From positions 94,994 through 158,993 of the forward strand of contig DAOTVQ010000016.1 of assembly GCA_034436355.1 (NCBI GenBank): 64,000 nt of DNA. Direction: 5' to 3'. The translations under genes and the position numbers were made by a program. The DNA is from CP2-2F sp034436355 (GTDB lineage Bacteria; Chloroflexota; Anaerolineae; Aggregatilineales; UBA2796). The notes beneath the pieces are model-generated. The model searched no databases, was not told the DNA's origin, and saw nothing but the letters and a program-made list of their open reading frames with translations. Of this stretch, positions 56,986 through 64,000 are shown piece by piece (position 1 is the first letter of the stretch; every line of letters starts with the position of its first letter).

Positions 56986-59004
56986 TTAGCGAATGGCTTG
57001 CAGGCTCGTCTCGACCTTGCCGTTGGCATCAATGTATTGATCCACGACCCAACCGCTGAAACCATCACTTTCGCGCTGCACCTGCCACCACCGCAGATTA
57101 TCGGCAAAGACAGGTCCCGAAAGGATGCGAACGATATCGTTCGGGCGCAACATGCCGCGTGCGTTGCTACGGTCACGCAGATATTGCGGTGAGGTGCGTA
57201 CCACGACCGTATCGCCCGGCGGCACAATGGCGCGCCCGTTCACCACCAACCCAAGCGGATTCTCGCCCGCCGTGGCACTCAGTGCTGAGACCGCCGTTGG
57301 CGCCGCAGGCGGTACGACAGGCACTTGTGGCTGCACCGAGAGCAAAACGGCGGGCAGTGCTGTGAAGGCGCCCGCCGCGCTGAACACAGGCGTGCCGCCA
57401 TCGGCTGCCAACACATATGGATAGCCAGGCGTGCCAATGGGCAGCGCCGCAATACCTAGCTTGACACGCGGTGCGGCACTCAAGATATTTTGAAGGCTGT
57501 CGTTAGCGTTCACACGCACGTTCATCGCCACTTCAGACTCGGTGATGCTAAAGGCGATCAGGGCTGCGTTTGGCGAAGGTGTGATCGCGCCAATGCTATA
57601 GCCCTCACTGCTGTAAATTTGTTGGAGCTGACCGCCTGTGACGGGTACGGCATACAAGGCAAGTGTGTAGCTTTGACCATTGGAGAGGAAGAACTGCTGC
57701 CCTAGTTGCGCGCCTGGATTCACGCCGACCTGCTGCGTGAGCTGGCGTGTGGCAAACAGCAGCGTGCTGCTATCGCTGCTCCAACCAACCTGATCCACAC
57801 CAATTGGGCTGGCGATAGGCGTCACAATGCCGTTGCTTAGGTCAACGATCACCACGCTACCCAACTGCCCCAAGTTGGATTGCACAGCTGCCGCACGGGT
57901 GAGGTTCGGCGCGATCTGCATACGCGAGATGTTATCCGCCAGCCACAGGCGCTGCCCATTAAAGGCAGTCAGCGCCAAGCCGACGCTATCACAGCGGGCA
58001 GTATGCAAAAAGCCATTGGGCAGCCACTTAAAGAGTGTATTGCCGCCGTTGTAGCCCACTTCACGGTAGTAATTAACAAGGGAGGGGCTGAAGCCACCGC
58101 CACCGCAGCCAACACCAAAGGTGATCTGTCCGATGGCGCTGATCTGCCCACCGGTGGCAGGTACCGCTTGAATGGGATAGATGAAATCCGTTGTGTCGCC
58201 ACCAGCAGGTGCGCCGCGTGCGGCAAAGGCGATCTGCACGCCATCGGGCGACCATGAGGGCGGAATCTCAACCGCCAAACCGCTTGCCACAGGCAACGGC
58301 TGCCCGCCGCTGCTTGCCACAAAGAGCGTTTGTGTGGTGAATTCCACAAAGGCAAGGCGGCTACCATCCGGCGACCACTTTAGGTGACCGTACACTTTGC
58401 TGTAGTTCGTGTAGCCGCCATCTTCCACAACACCAAGCGCATCGCCCGTCAGCGGCACATAGCCCAAATTCCCGTTGAGGCTAGTCACATAGACGTTGCC
58501 ATCCCGTCCGATGAACGCCATGATCGGGGCTTGGAAAGTGACGGGTTGATTATTAACGCCGGGCGGCGGTGGCACGGGCAGTTTGATGCTACCAGCGGCG
58601 GGTGGCAGCGGCGGCGGTGCCACGGGTGTAGTCAGAACAACATCCGCGCCAACACCAACGCCTGAGCAGTAAAAGACAATGCTGCTATCATTCGAGACGC
58701 GGTACTCATAGCTGCCTAAGCCCGTCACCGAGACACGCACGACCCATGCCCGCGTTTGACCGGGCGCGTTTTGCTGCCCGTTTGGGCAGCCCAAATTGTT
58801 ATCATTGACCACCACGCCTTCATACGACCACGTGCCATCAAAGCGCGTGCGCGAAATAACGCGCCCAACGCGGGTGCTAACCTCAGCAAAGATGCGGTCA
58901 AGGGCGGCTTCGGTGGGTGCGCCTTGCGCGGAGACAGCAGGCGCAGCAGCAAAACTGGCTGCCACGAGTGCCATCAACACTATCCAATAGGCTAATTTTC
59001 TCAT
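56986..59004 (-). CDS. secreted TolB/PD40-like beta-propeller protein with C-terminal SH3b domain
   Basis: 672 residues. Signal peptide (MRKLAYWIVLMALVAASFAAAPAVSA), an N-terminal domain with conserved Cys (NNNLGCPNGQQN, SSIVFYCSGVG), a Pro-rich linker (TTPVAPPPLPPAAG), then WD40-like PD40 blades (LKWSPDGSRLAFVE, PSWSPDGVQIAFAARG, VGWSSDSSTLLFAT) and a final SH3b domain (~600-672, TVVVRTSPQYLRDRSNARG...GFSGWVVDQYI). The SH3b domain likely holds the propeller at the cell wall. GGAG lies 5 nt before ATG 59004. Confidence 0.8.
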   Translation of the reverse strand: MRKLAYWIVLMALVAASFAAAPAVSAQGAPTEAALDRIFAEVSTRVGRVISRTRFDGTWSYEGVVVNDNNLGCPNGQQNAPGQTRAWVVRVSVTGLGSYEYRVSNDSSIVFYCSGVGVGADVVLTTPVAPPPLPPAAGSIKLPVPPPPGVNNQPVTFQAPIMAFIGRDGNVYVTSLNGNLGYVPLTGDALGVVEDGGYTNYSKVYGHLKWSPDGSRLAFVEFTTQTLFVASSGGQPLPVASGLAVEIPPSWSPDGVQIAFAARGAPAGGDTTDFIYPIQAVPATGGQISAIGQITFGVGCGGGGFSPSLVNYYREVGYNGGNTLFKWLPNGFLHTARCDSVGLALTAFNGQRLWLADNISRMQIAPNLTRAAAVQSNLGQLGSVVIVDLSNGIVTPIASPIGVDQVGWSSDSSTLLFATRQLTQQVGVNPGAQLGQQFFLSNGQSYTLALYAVPVTGGQLQQIYSSEGYSIGAITPSPNAALIAFSITESEVAMNVRVNANDSLQNILSAAPRVKLGIAALPIGTPGYPYVLAADGGTPVFSAAGAFTALPAVLLSVQPQVPVVPPAAPTAVSALSATAGENPLGLVVNGRAIVPPGDTVVVRTSPQYLRDRSNARGMLRPNDIVRILSGPVFADNLRWWQVQRESDGFSGWVVDQYIDANGKVETSLQAIR

Positions 59005-59128
59005 CACAACTCCGTTTGTGCAGGCGAAGGTTTACTAACCTATCATACCGCTTACAGGCAGTTGAACACAATCTCTAGCGCGTAAAAAATCGTTGCAAGG
59101 CGGTAAAAACGATTGAGCGCACTCCGCA

Positions 59129-59156
59129 TTGACTCCCGCTAGAAATTCGCTACACT
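59129..59156 (+). promoter_or_regulatory. promoter of the acyl-CoA ligase gene
   Basis: TTGACT (59129-59134), 16-nt spacer, TACACT (59151-59156); start near 59163, ~43 nt before the ATG. Confidence 0.5.
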
Positions 59157-59205
59157 TTTTCACAAACTACCTTTTCCTAGAGCTTTAACAGAGGCTTTAC
59201 AAACA

Positions 59206-60963
59206 ATGACCACCAGTATCACTTATGATGAAAAGCCGTGGCTGAAACGCTATGACGCAGGCGTGCCACACAGCCTTCAGCCCTATCCCAAACACCCAAT
59301 CTACCAGTTCCTTGTGGATGCCGCTGCCGAGCTGCCCAATAATCCCGCTATTGTGACCTCTGCCCATTTGCCAGTGGCAGGGCGCAAAAAGGCAGTCCTG
59401 AACTACCGTGAGCTGAACGAGCAAGTTGATGCCCTTGCTGCTGCCCTCGTAGATATGGGCTTGAACAAAGGGGATCGGGTTGGGCTGGTGCTGCCGAACT
59501 GCGCTCAATTCGTGATCAGCTTCTTTGGCATTTTGAAGGCGGGCGGCGTTGTGGTTGCCGTCAACCCAACCTATCCGGCGGCGCGCATGGCAGAACAGCT
59601 TAAGGATAGCGGCGCGACGACCGTCATCACGCTCAGCCTGTTCTATAACACGGTCAAGCAAATCCAGCACGAAACCGACGTGAAAAACGTGATCGTGACC
59701 AACATCAAGGAATATCTGCCACCGCTGGCTGCCTTCTTATTTACAGTGGCGAAGGAGAAAAAAGGCGGGCATCGCATTGAAAAGCACGCCGTAGACTACG
59801 CTATGCCTGATCTGCTGGCAAAATACAAGGGCAAGAAGCCAAATGTGAGCGTGCGCGCCGATGATCCTGCCATCTTCCAGTATACAGGTGGCACAACGGG
59901 CGTGCCAAAGGGCGCCATTGCCACCCATCAGGCGTTGGTCTGCAACACGCTGCAAGGGCGCGCCTTCTTGGGTAAAGTGGAGCCGGGCAAAGAGGTGTTC
60001 ATGGCAGCCATTCCCCTGTTCCACGTCTTCGGCATGATCTCGGTGATGTGTTTTGCTGTCTCACTGGGCGCCAGCATGTTAATGGTTGCCAACCCACGCG
60101 AAATTAAAGAGGTGCTGGAAGTTATCCATACCTTCCAACCAACGCTCTTCATGGGTGTGCCTGCCATGTATAATGCCATTAACAACAACGCGGATGTGGC
60201 GAAGGGTAAGTATAACTTGCGCTCGATCCGTGCGTGTATCAGTGGCTCGGCGCCGTTGCCGCCTGCTACCAAGCGTCGCTTTGAGGAACTGACCGGCGGC
60301 AAATTGGCGGAGGGCTATGGCATGAGCGAGACAGCAGTTGCCGTCTGTGTCAATCCGCTGCATGGCGAGAACAAGACGGGCAGCATTGGTATTCCGCTGC
60401 CAGATGTGGAGATGAAGATCATCAGCCTTGAGGATGGACTAACCGAGATGCCGATTGGCAGAGAAGGTGAGCTAGTCGTGTGGTCGCCCACACTCATGAT
60501 TGGCTATCACAACATGCCCGCAGAGACTGAGAACGTGCTGCGTCTGATGCCAGATGGGCGCAAATGGCTGTTCACCGGTGATATTGCCTATATGGATGAG
60601 GAAGGCTATTTCTTCATCGTAGACCGCAAGAAGGATATGGCGCTCATCGGCGGCTTCAACGTCTATCCGAACAACGTTGAGAAGGTGTTGGCAGAGCATC
60701 ACGCTGTGCAAGAGGTTGGTGTGGCTGCCATTCCGCACCCCGAAAAAGAAGGGCAAGAGGCACTCAAGGCGTGGGTGGTGCTGAAGCCGAACCATAAGGC
60801 AACTGAGAAAGAGCTGATTGACTTCGCCGCGCAAAAATTGGCGCGCTACGAAGTGCCAACGCGCATCGAATTCATTGATGAGCTGCCCAAAACGCCCGTC
60901 TTAAAGATTCTGCGGCGCGAATTGGTTGCCCGCGAGATTGCCCGCCGCCAAGCAGCGCACTAG
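59206..60963 (+). CDS. fadD: long-chain fatty-acid-CoA ligase
   Basis: 585 residues, ANL adenylate-forming family. P-loop FQYTGGTTGVPKGAI (~225), A5 motif GYGMSETAVA, A7 LFTGDIAYMDEEGYFFIVDRKKD split over two segments with the Asp that binds AMP ribose, A8 hinge, and A10 catalytic Lys in PKTPVLKILRRE near the end. It activates fatty acids to acyl-CoA with ATP. The N-terminus WLKRYDAGVPHSLQPYPKHPI is typical of FadD-type ligases. Start ATG 59206, own promoter. Confidence 0.9.
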   Translation: MTTSITYDEKPWLKRYDAGVPHSLQPYPKHPIYQFLVDAAAELPNNPAIVTSAHLPVAGRKKAVLNYRELNEQVDALAAALVDMGLNKGDRVGLVLPNCAQFVISFFGILKAGGVVVAVNPTYPAARMAEQLKDSGATTVITLSLFYNTVKQIQHETDVKNVIVTNIKEYLPPLAAFLFTVAKEKKGGHRIEKHAVDYAMPDLLAKYKGKKPNVSVRADDPAIFQYTGGTTGVPKGAIATHQALVCNTLQGRAFLGKVEPGKEVFMAAIPLFHVFGMISVMCFAVSLGASMLMVANPREIKEVLEVIHTFQPTLFMGVPAMYNAINNNADVAKGKYNLRSIRACISGSAPLPPATKRRFEELTGGKLAEGYGMSETAVAVCVNPLHGENKTGSIGIPLPDVEMKIISLEDGLTEMPIGREGELVVWSPTLMIGYHNMPAETENVLRLMPDGRKWLFTGDIAYMDEEGYFFIVDRKKDMALIGGFNVYPNNVEKVLAEHHAVQEVGVAAIPHPEKEGQEALKAWVVLKPNHKATEKELIDFAAQKLARYEVPTRIEFIDELPKTPVLKILRRELVAREIARRQAAH

Positions 60964-60998
60964 CTGCTTTCCGCACACCACCACTCGTGTGAAAGCCT

Positions 60999-61056
60999 CC
61001 CCTCGCCAAATGTTTGGCTGAGGGGTGAATTTGATCAAATACCCCTCACCGTTTTT
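60999..61056 (+). terminator. overlapping hairpins after the acyl-CoA ligase gene
   Basis: Two hairpins share one strand. First: CCCCTC(60999-61004)...GAGGGG(61020-61025) with inner CCAA/TTGG. Second: GAGGGGT (61020-61026) with ACCCCTC (61041-61047), enclosing the palindrome ATTTGATCAAAT, then ACCG-T5 (61052-61056). Only one can form at a time. The second, with the T run, is a good terminator. Confidence 0.65.
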
Positions 61057-61102
61057 GGTGCATTGACCTTGTCTTTTTCCTAGATGCGTTGCTAATTCAG
61101 GT

Positions 61103-61132
61103 TTGACGCGCCATAATACGGCGTGCTACAAT
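61103..61132 (+). promoter_or_regulatory. promoter of the S1-domain protein gene
   Basis: TTGACG (61103-61108), 18-nt spacer, TACAAT (61127-61132) with TG one base before it. The best-matched promoter in the window; start near 61139, ~47 nt before ATG 61186. Confidence 0.6.
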
Positions 61133-61185
61133 GAAGAACCAAGTACCCCTGTTGCACGGAGAACGTTTGCCAAATGGAGTCCAAC

Positions 61186-62667
61186 ATGCCTGTTGCCAGC
61201 GAGAGCGAGCCTATCGAGCCAATCGAGGCTGAGCTGCACGTCGCTGCGCCCAATGGCGAGGCTGCGTCGGATGCAGCGTCGCACGCGCCTGCGGAGCGTG
61301 ATTCGCAGCGTGATATTCAACCCGAAAGCGCGGCTTTGCCCGAAGCCGTTGCCCATAGCGCCGCCGAAGTTGTGGCAGAAGAAGCACCCGCCCACGAAGC
61401 TGCGTCTGCCGAGAGCAGTGTGATGACCGCTGAGATGCTCGATTCCCACGCCGAGCCAAAACTGCGGAAGGGCGAAATTGTGGAAGGTGTGGTTGTCGAG
61501 ACCTCGCCCACCGAAATCCTGATCGATCTCGGCATGAAGACTGAAGGTGTGATCGCGGGCAAAGAGCTAGAGCGCATGGACAAAGAGACCTTAGATCGCC
61601 TTAAGGTGGGCGAGCGCGTTAGCGTCTATGTGCTGAACCCAGAACGCGATGGAAAAGTTATCCTCTCCCTTTCGCGGGCAGCAGAAGAGCAAGACTGGCG
61701 CAAGGCAGAAGAACTTCGCCAAAGCGGTGATATCTTCAATGGCAAAGTAGATGGCTACAACAAAGGTGGCTTGATTGTGCGCTTAGGGCGCGTACGTGGC
61801 TTTGTGCCAGAATCTCAAGTCAGCCGCGAACGCCGCACACGCGCACAAGGCACAGATCCACAGGAAAAGTGGGATTCAATGCGTGGTGAGGATATTTCGG
61901 TGAAGGTGCTGGAAGTTGACCGCGCCCGCAACCGCTTAATCCTCTCTGAGCGCGATGCAACGCCCGCCCTGCGCGAACACCGCAAAGAGCGCTTGCTGGA
62001 TGAGCTGCAAGTGGGTGATCGCCGTGAAGGGCGCGTCAAAAGTGTGGCAGATTTCGGTGCCTTTGTAGATGTGGGCGGTGCAGATGGTCTGGTTCACCTA
62101 ACTGAACTCTCTTGGAAGCACATCACGCACCCGAAAGACGTTCTGCGTGTTGGGCAAGAGGTGCAGGTCGAGGTCATCAGCATTGACCGTGATCGCAAGC
62201 GCATCGGCTTGAGCATCAAGCGCTGCGAGGAAGACCCATGGATGGCAATTGCACGCACCTATGCCATTGGGCAGCTTGTGCAAGGTACCATTACAAAGCT
62301 GACCAAATTCGGTGCTTTTGCCCGCCTCGTGGAGAATCCAGAGATTGAAGGGCTTGTCCACATCAGCGAGTTAGCGCCGCACCGCGTTAGCCATCCGAAA
62401 GATGTAGTGCAAGAGGGTGATGTGCTAACGTTGCGCGTGGTCAAGATTGACCCTGAGCAACGTCGGCTTGGGTTGAGCCTGAAAAAAGTCACTTCACCTG
62501 ATTATGCTGAGGCTGACTACCGCCGTGCTATGGAGCCCGACTTCGCCGATTTTGAGGCTGCTTCCTTGAAGGAAGATGAGCGCCGCCGTGCCGAACGCAA
62601 AAAGGGCGGCAAGAAAGGCGGCAAAAAAGGCGGCAAGAATGAGTTTGATGAAGAGGATGACTACTAG
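61186..62667 (+). CDS. rpsA: 30S ribosomal protein S1-like protein with four S1 domains
   Basis: 493 residues. An acidic, Glu/Ala-rich N-terminal tail (~1-85) is followed by four S1 RNA-binding domains: from LRKGEIVEGVVVETSPTE (~90), DIFNGKVDGYNKGGLIVRLG (~180), VGDRREGRVKSVADFGAFVDVG (~280) and GQLVQGTITKLTKFGAFARL (~365). A final tail of KKGG repeats and acidic residues closes it. Four repeats fit the short S1 of non-proteobacteria, which aids translation initiation. ATG 61186 is chosen for its GGAG at 6-nt spacing; ATG 61174 is an alternative. Own strong promoter. Confidence 0.9.
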   Translation: MPVASESEPIEPIEAELHVAAPNGEAASDAASHAPAERDSQRDIQPESAALPEAVAHSAAEVVAEEAPAHEAASAESSVMTAEMLDSHAEPKLRKGEIVEGVVVETSPTEILIDLGMKTEGVIAGKELERMDKETLDRLKVGERVSVYVLNPERDGKVILSLSRAAEEQDWRKAEELRQSGDIFNGKVDGYNKGGLIVRLGRVRGFVPESQVSRERRTRAQGTDPQEKWDSMRGEDISVKVLEVDRARNRLILSERDATPALREHRKERLLDELQVGDRREGRVKSVADFGAFVDVGGADGLVHLTELSWKHITHPKDVLRVGQEVQVEVISIDRDRKRIGLSIKRCEEDPWMAIARTYAIGQLVQGTITKLTKFGAFARLVENPEIEGLVHISELAPHRVSHPKDVVQEGDVLTLRVVKIDPEQRRLGLSLKKVTSPDYAEADYRRAMEPDFADFEAASLKEDERRRAERKKGGKKGGKKGGKNEFDEEDDY

Positions 62668-62713
62668 GCGCGTGGCGCATTTCTCCGCGCAATAACTAGA
62701 GGAGTCACCCGCG

Positions 62714-62733
62714 GGGACGGCAAAGGCTGTCCC
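62714..62733. terminator. hairpin between S1 and trmD genes
   Basis: A 7-bp stem GGGACGG/CTGTCCC (one G-T pair) with a 6-nt loop, in the gap between two convergent genes; TTTT follows at 62741-62744 on the plus strand. Confidence 0.55.
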
Positions 62734-62771
62734 TGTGGCGTTTTGCACTCCCCGCACACGCGAAATGGTTG

Positions 62772-63524
62772 CTAGGACTCTGACCGTTCACCGCGAGACC
62801 ATGCCGCTGCCAATTGCCCCAGCGTGTAGCGCTCTGCCTCGCTAAGTGTTGCATTCAACAACAGATCGGGGCGACGCAGCCATGTGCGACGCAAAGCACT
62901 TTGCCGCCGCCAGACCGCCACCGCCTCATGATTGCCCTCCAGCAGCACAGCAGGCACGCGCAGCCCACGAAATTCAGGCGGGCGTGTGTAGTGTGCGCCC
63001 TCTAGCAAGCCGCTGCTGTACGAGTCGTTCACCGCAGAGTCAGCGTTGCCCAAAACGGCGGGAATATGACGCGCAATAGCATCCAGCATCACCATGGCTG
63101 CCAATTCGCCACCTGTCAGCACATAATCGCCAATGCTCACCTCATGCGTTACCACAAGATGGCGCACGCGCTCATCTACGCCTTCGTAGCGCCCACACAG
63201 GATGGCAAGGCGTGGGTAAGTGGCAAAATCCGCCGCCATGCGCTGGTCAAAGCGCTGCCCTTGCGGTGTGGTTAGGATCACTGGCATAGGTTCACCACCC
63301 AGCACCGCCTCCACAGCGCGCACAATCGGCTCAACTTTCATCAACATGCCACCACCGCCGCCGTACGGTGGCTCATCGGTCACCTGGTGTTTATCTGTAG
63401 CATAGTCGCGGATGTTGTGGAGTGCCACATGCAGCAAGCCGCGTACCTGTGCGCGCTTCAGGATGCTCTCCGTCAGGACGCCCTCAAACATGGCAGGGAA
63501 CAGCGTGAAGATATCGAAACGCAA
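62772..63524 (-). CDS. trmD: tRNA (guanine-N1)-methyltransferase
   Basis: 250 residues. It methylates G37 of tRNAs that read CNN-type codons. The SPOUT trefoil-knot signatures are present: IFTLFPAMF at the start, HNIRDYATDKHQVTDEPPYGGGGGM, ILTTPQGQRFDQ, ILCGRYEGVDERV, and SIGDYVLTGGELAAMV followed by PAVLGNADSAVNDS. The start is TTG 63524 with AGGAGG (63531-63536) 6 nt upstream, giving LRFDIFTLFP as in homologues; the frame runs on to 63620 without a ribosome site. Not linked here to rimM or rplS. Confidence 0.95.
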   Translation of the reverse strand: MRFDIFTLFPAMFEGVLTESILKRAQVRGLLHVALHNIRDYATDKHQVTDEPPYGGGGGMLMKVEPIVRAVEAVLGGEPMPVILTTPQGQRFDQRMAADFATYPRLAILCGRYEGVDERVRHLVVTHEVSIGDYVLTGGELAAMVMLDAIARHIPAVLGNADSAVNDSYSSGLLEGAHYTRPPEFRGLRVPAVLLEGNHEAVAVWRRQSALRRTWLRRPDLLLNATLSEAERYTLGQLAAAWSRGERSES

Positions 63525-63620
63525 GGTGTGCCTCCTGGCTGATGAATGCCGCAGTCTGCTACACAGTATAACGCAGCGCACAGGCACTGCACCGGATTCC
63601 TGACGCCTTCGAACAGGCAC

Positions 63621-63649
63621 AAAAAACGGCGCAGAGTCTACTGTGCCGT
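63621..63649 (-). terminator. terminator of the tRNA-Ile/tRNA-Ala transcript
   Basis: On the minus strand ACGGC...GCCGT (63645-63649 with 63626-63630) enclosing CAG/CTG, followed directly by TTTTT (63621-63625). A good intrinsic terminator 23 nt after tRNA-Ala. Confidence 0.75.
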
Positions 63650-63671
63650 ATTTGTCAGGTATGGTGTTTCT

Positions 63672-63744
63672 TGGAGATGAGGGGACTCGAACCCCTGACT
63701 TCCTGCTTGCAAAGCAGGCGCTCTCCCAGCTGAGCTACATCCCC
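63672..63744 (-). tRNA. tRNA-Ala (TGC anticodon)
   Basis: 73-nt cloverleaf. Acceptor GGGGATG/CATCTCC has the G3-U70 wobble that identifies tRNA-Ala; discriminator A. Anticodon stem CCTGC/GCAGG with loop TTTGCAA. No encoded CCA. Confidence 0.98.
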
Positions 63745-63772
63745 TAAAGCAGCCACGTGCAAAGCGGCTGTG

Positions 63773-63846
63773 TGGGTCAGGCACGACTCGAACGTGCGAC
63801 CTCTCGGTTATCAGCCGAGTGCTCTAACCAGCTGAGCTACTGACCC
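63773..63846 (-). tRNA. tRNA-Ile (GAT anticodon)
   Basis: 74-nt cloverleaf: acceptor GGGTCAG/CTGACCC with discriminator A, anticodon stem CTCGG/CCGAG with loop CTGATAA giving GAT. It lies 28 nt upstream of tRNA-Ala on the same strand, the order used in 16S-Ile-Ala-23S spacers. The 154 nt from 63847 to the window end hold no gene; they include a CATCCC-GCGA-GGGATG hairpin. Confidence 0.98.
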
Positions 63847-64000
63847 ATCGCTCAAGGTGTGTGGTAAGCGCTCGGCGCTACTCCTTAACCCTTGAACCGT
63901 GACAAGAAACGCTGAAAAAAGCAGCTTCAGGCAGACATCCCTCGCGGGATGCTCAACCAGCGTGCGACGCGCATATTACGTAAGGGCTACTCTAGCTTTC

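Noticed and set aside
1..64000. CRISPR arrays or cas genes
   Set aside because: No regularly spaced direct repeats and no Cas-like protein were seen.
63847..64000. 3' end of a 16S rRNA gene
   Set aside because: The anti-Shine-Dalgarno end (CCTCCTTT type) is not present on the minus strand within the window; 16S may lie beyond but cannot be claimed.

Overview
The window reads as a piece of a Chloroflexota (Anaerolineae-like) chromosome. The backbone has fairly high G+C and tightly packed short operons. Many secreted proteins have low-complexity Thr/Pro tails or beta-propellers. Signalling runs through Ser/Thr kinase-TPR and FHA proteins. The phylum call is inferred from gene style; there is no rRNA in the window to confirm it. 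The gene content suggests a heterotroph with a maltose-type sugar importer, a peptide importer, pyrimidine catabolism, fatty acid activation, cell-wall recycling and sulfide detoxification.

Layout. 1-4.8 kb: a methyltransferase cut by the window edge, a DUF427 protein, a lipoprotein, a small rhodanese, a cytochrome P450 and a GT4 glycosyltransferase; the last two diverge from back-to-back promoters that look leaderless. 4.8-8.7 kb: MalE/MalF/MalG-type importer without its ATPase. 8.9-20.5 kb: CobW GTPase, PhoD-type phosphatase, secreted proteins, a TPR protein, MtnA, an untranslated structured leader, homoserine dehydrogenase, a Wzz-like protein, an M23 peptidase, a PsbP-like repeat protein and a BCP peroxiredoxin. 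20.5-22.4 kb: a probable FNR-type regulon (DUF1858, YwiC-like, Crp/Fnr regulator) around a perfect TTGAT-N4-ATCAA palindrome. 22.4-24.9 kb: an EVE-nuclease-like protein and an EamA exporter.

24.9-28.0 kb is foreign. A very AT-rich island interrupts an alpha/beta-hydrolase gene that has lost its 5' end. The island encodes a three-part STAND protein: an effector-associated domain, a NACHT ATPase and a membrane module. These lie in three ORFs that join into one ~767-residue protein if each of two A6 runs were A7. This is the best candidate for an immune or conflict system in the window.

28.0-31.1 kb: sulfide/persulfide detoxification operon (two rhodaneses, persulfide dioxygenase-rhodanese fusion, TauE/SafE exporter). 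31.3-37.8 kb: peptide ABC importer with a fused double ATPase and an embedded metallophosphoesterase. 38.0-49.5 kb: ClpC-like ATPase, Ser/Thr kinase-TPR, FHA, SDR, WD40-like protein, a penicillin-binding-protein homologue with all three catalytic motifs lost, and a MurNAc kinase-MurQ etherase fusion; much of this points to cell-wall control and recycling. 49.5-64 kb: DM13 protein, helix-hairpin-helix membrane protein, malate dehydrogenase, tRNA-Gln, a REC/Roadblock-like protein, dihydropyrimidinase, beta-propeller proteins, acyl-CoA ligase, a four-domain S1 protein, TrmD, and a tRNA-Ile/tRNA-Ala pair on the minus strand with its own terminator and no 23S gene after it.
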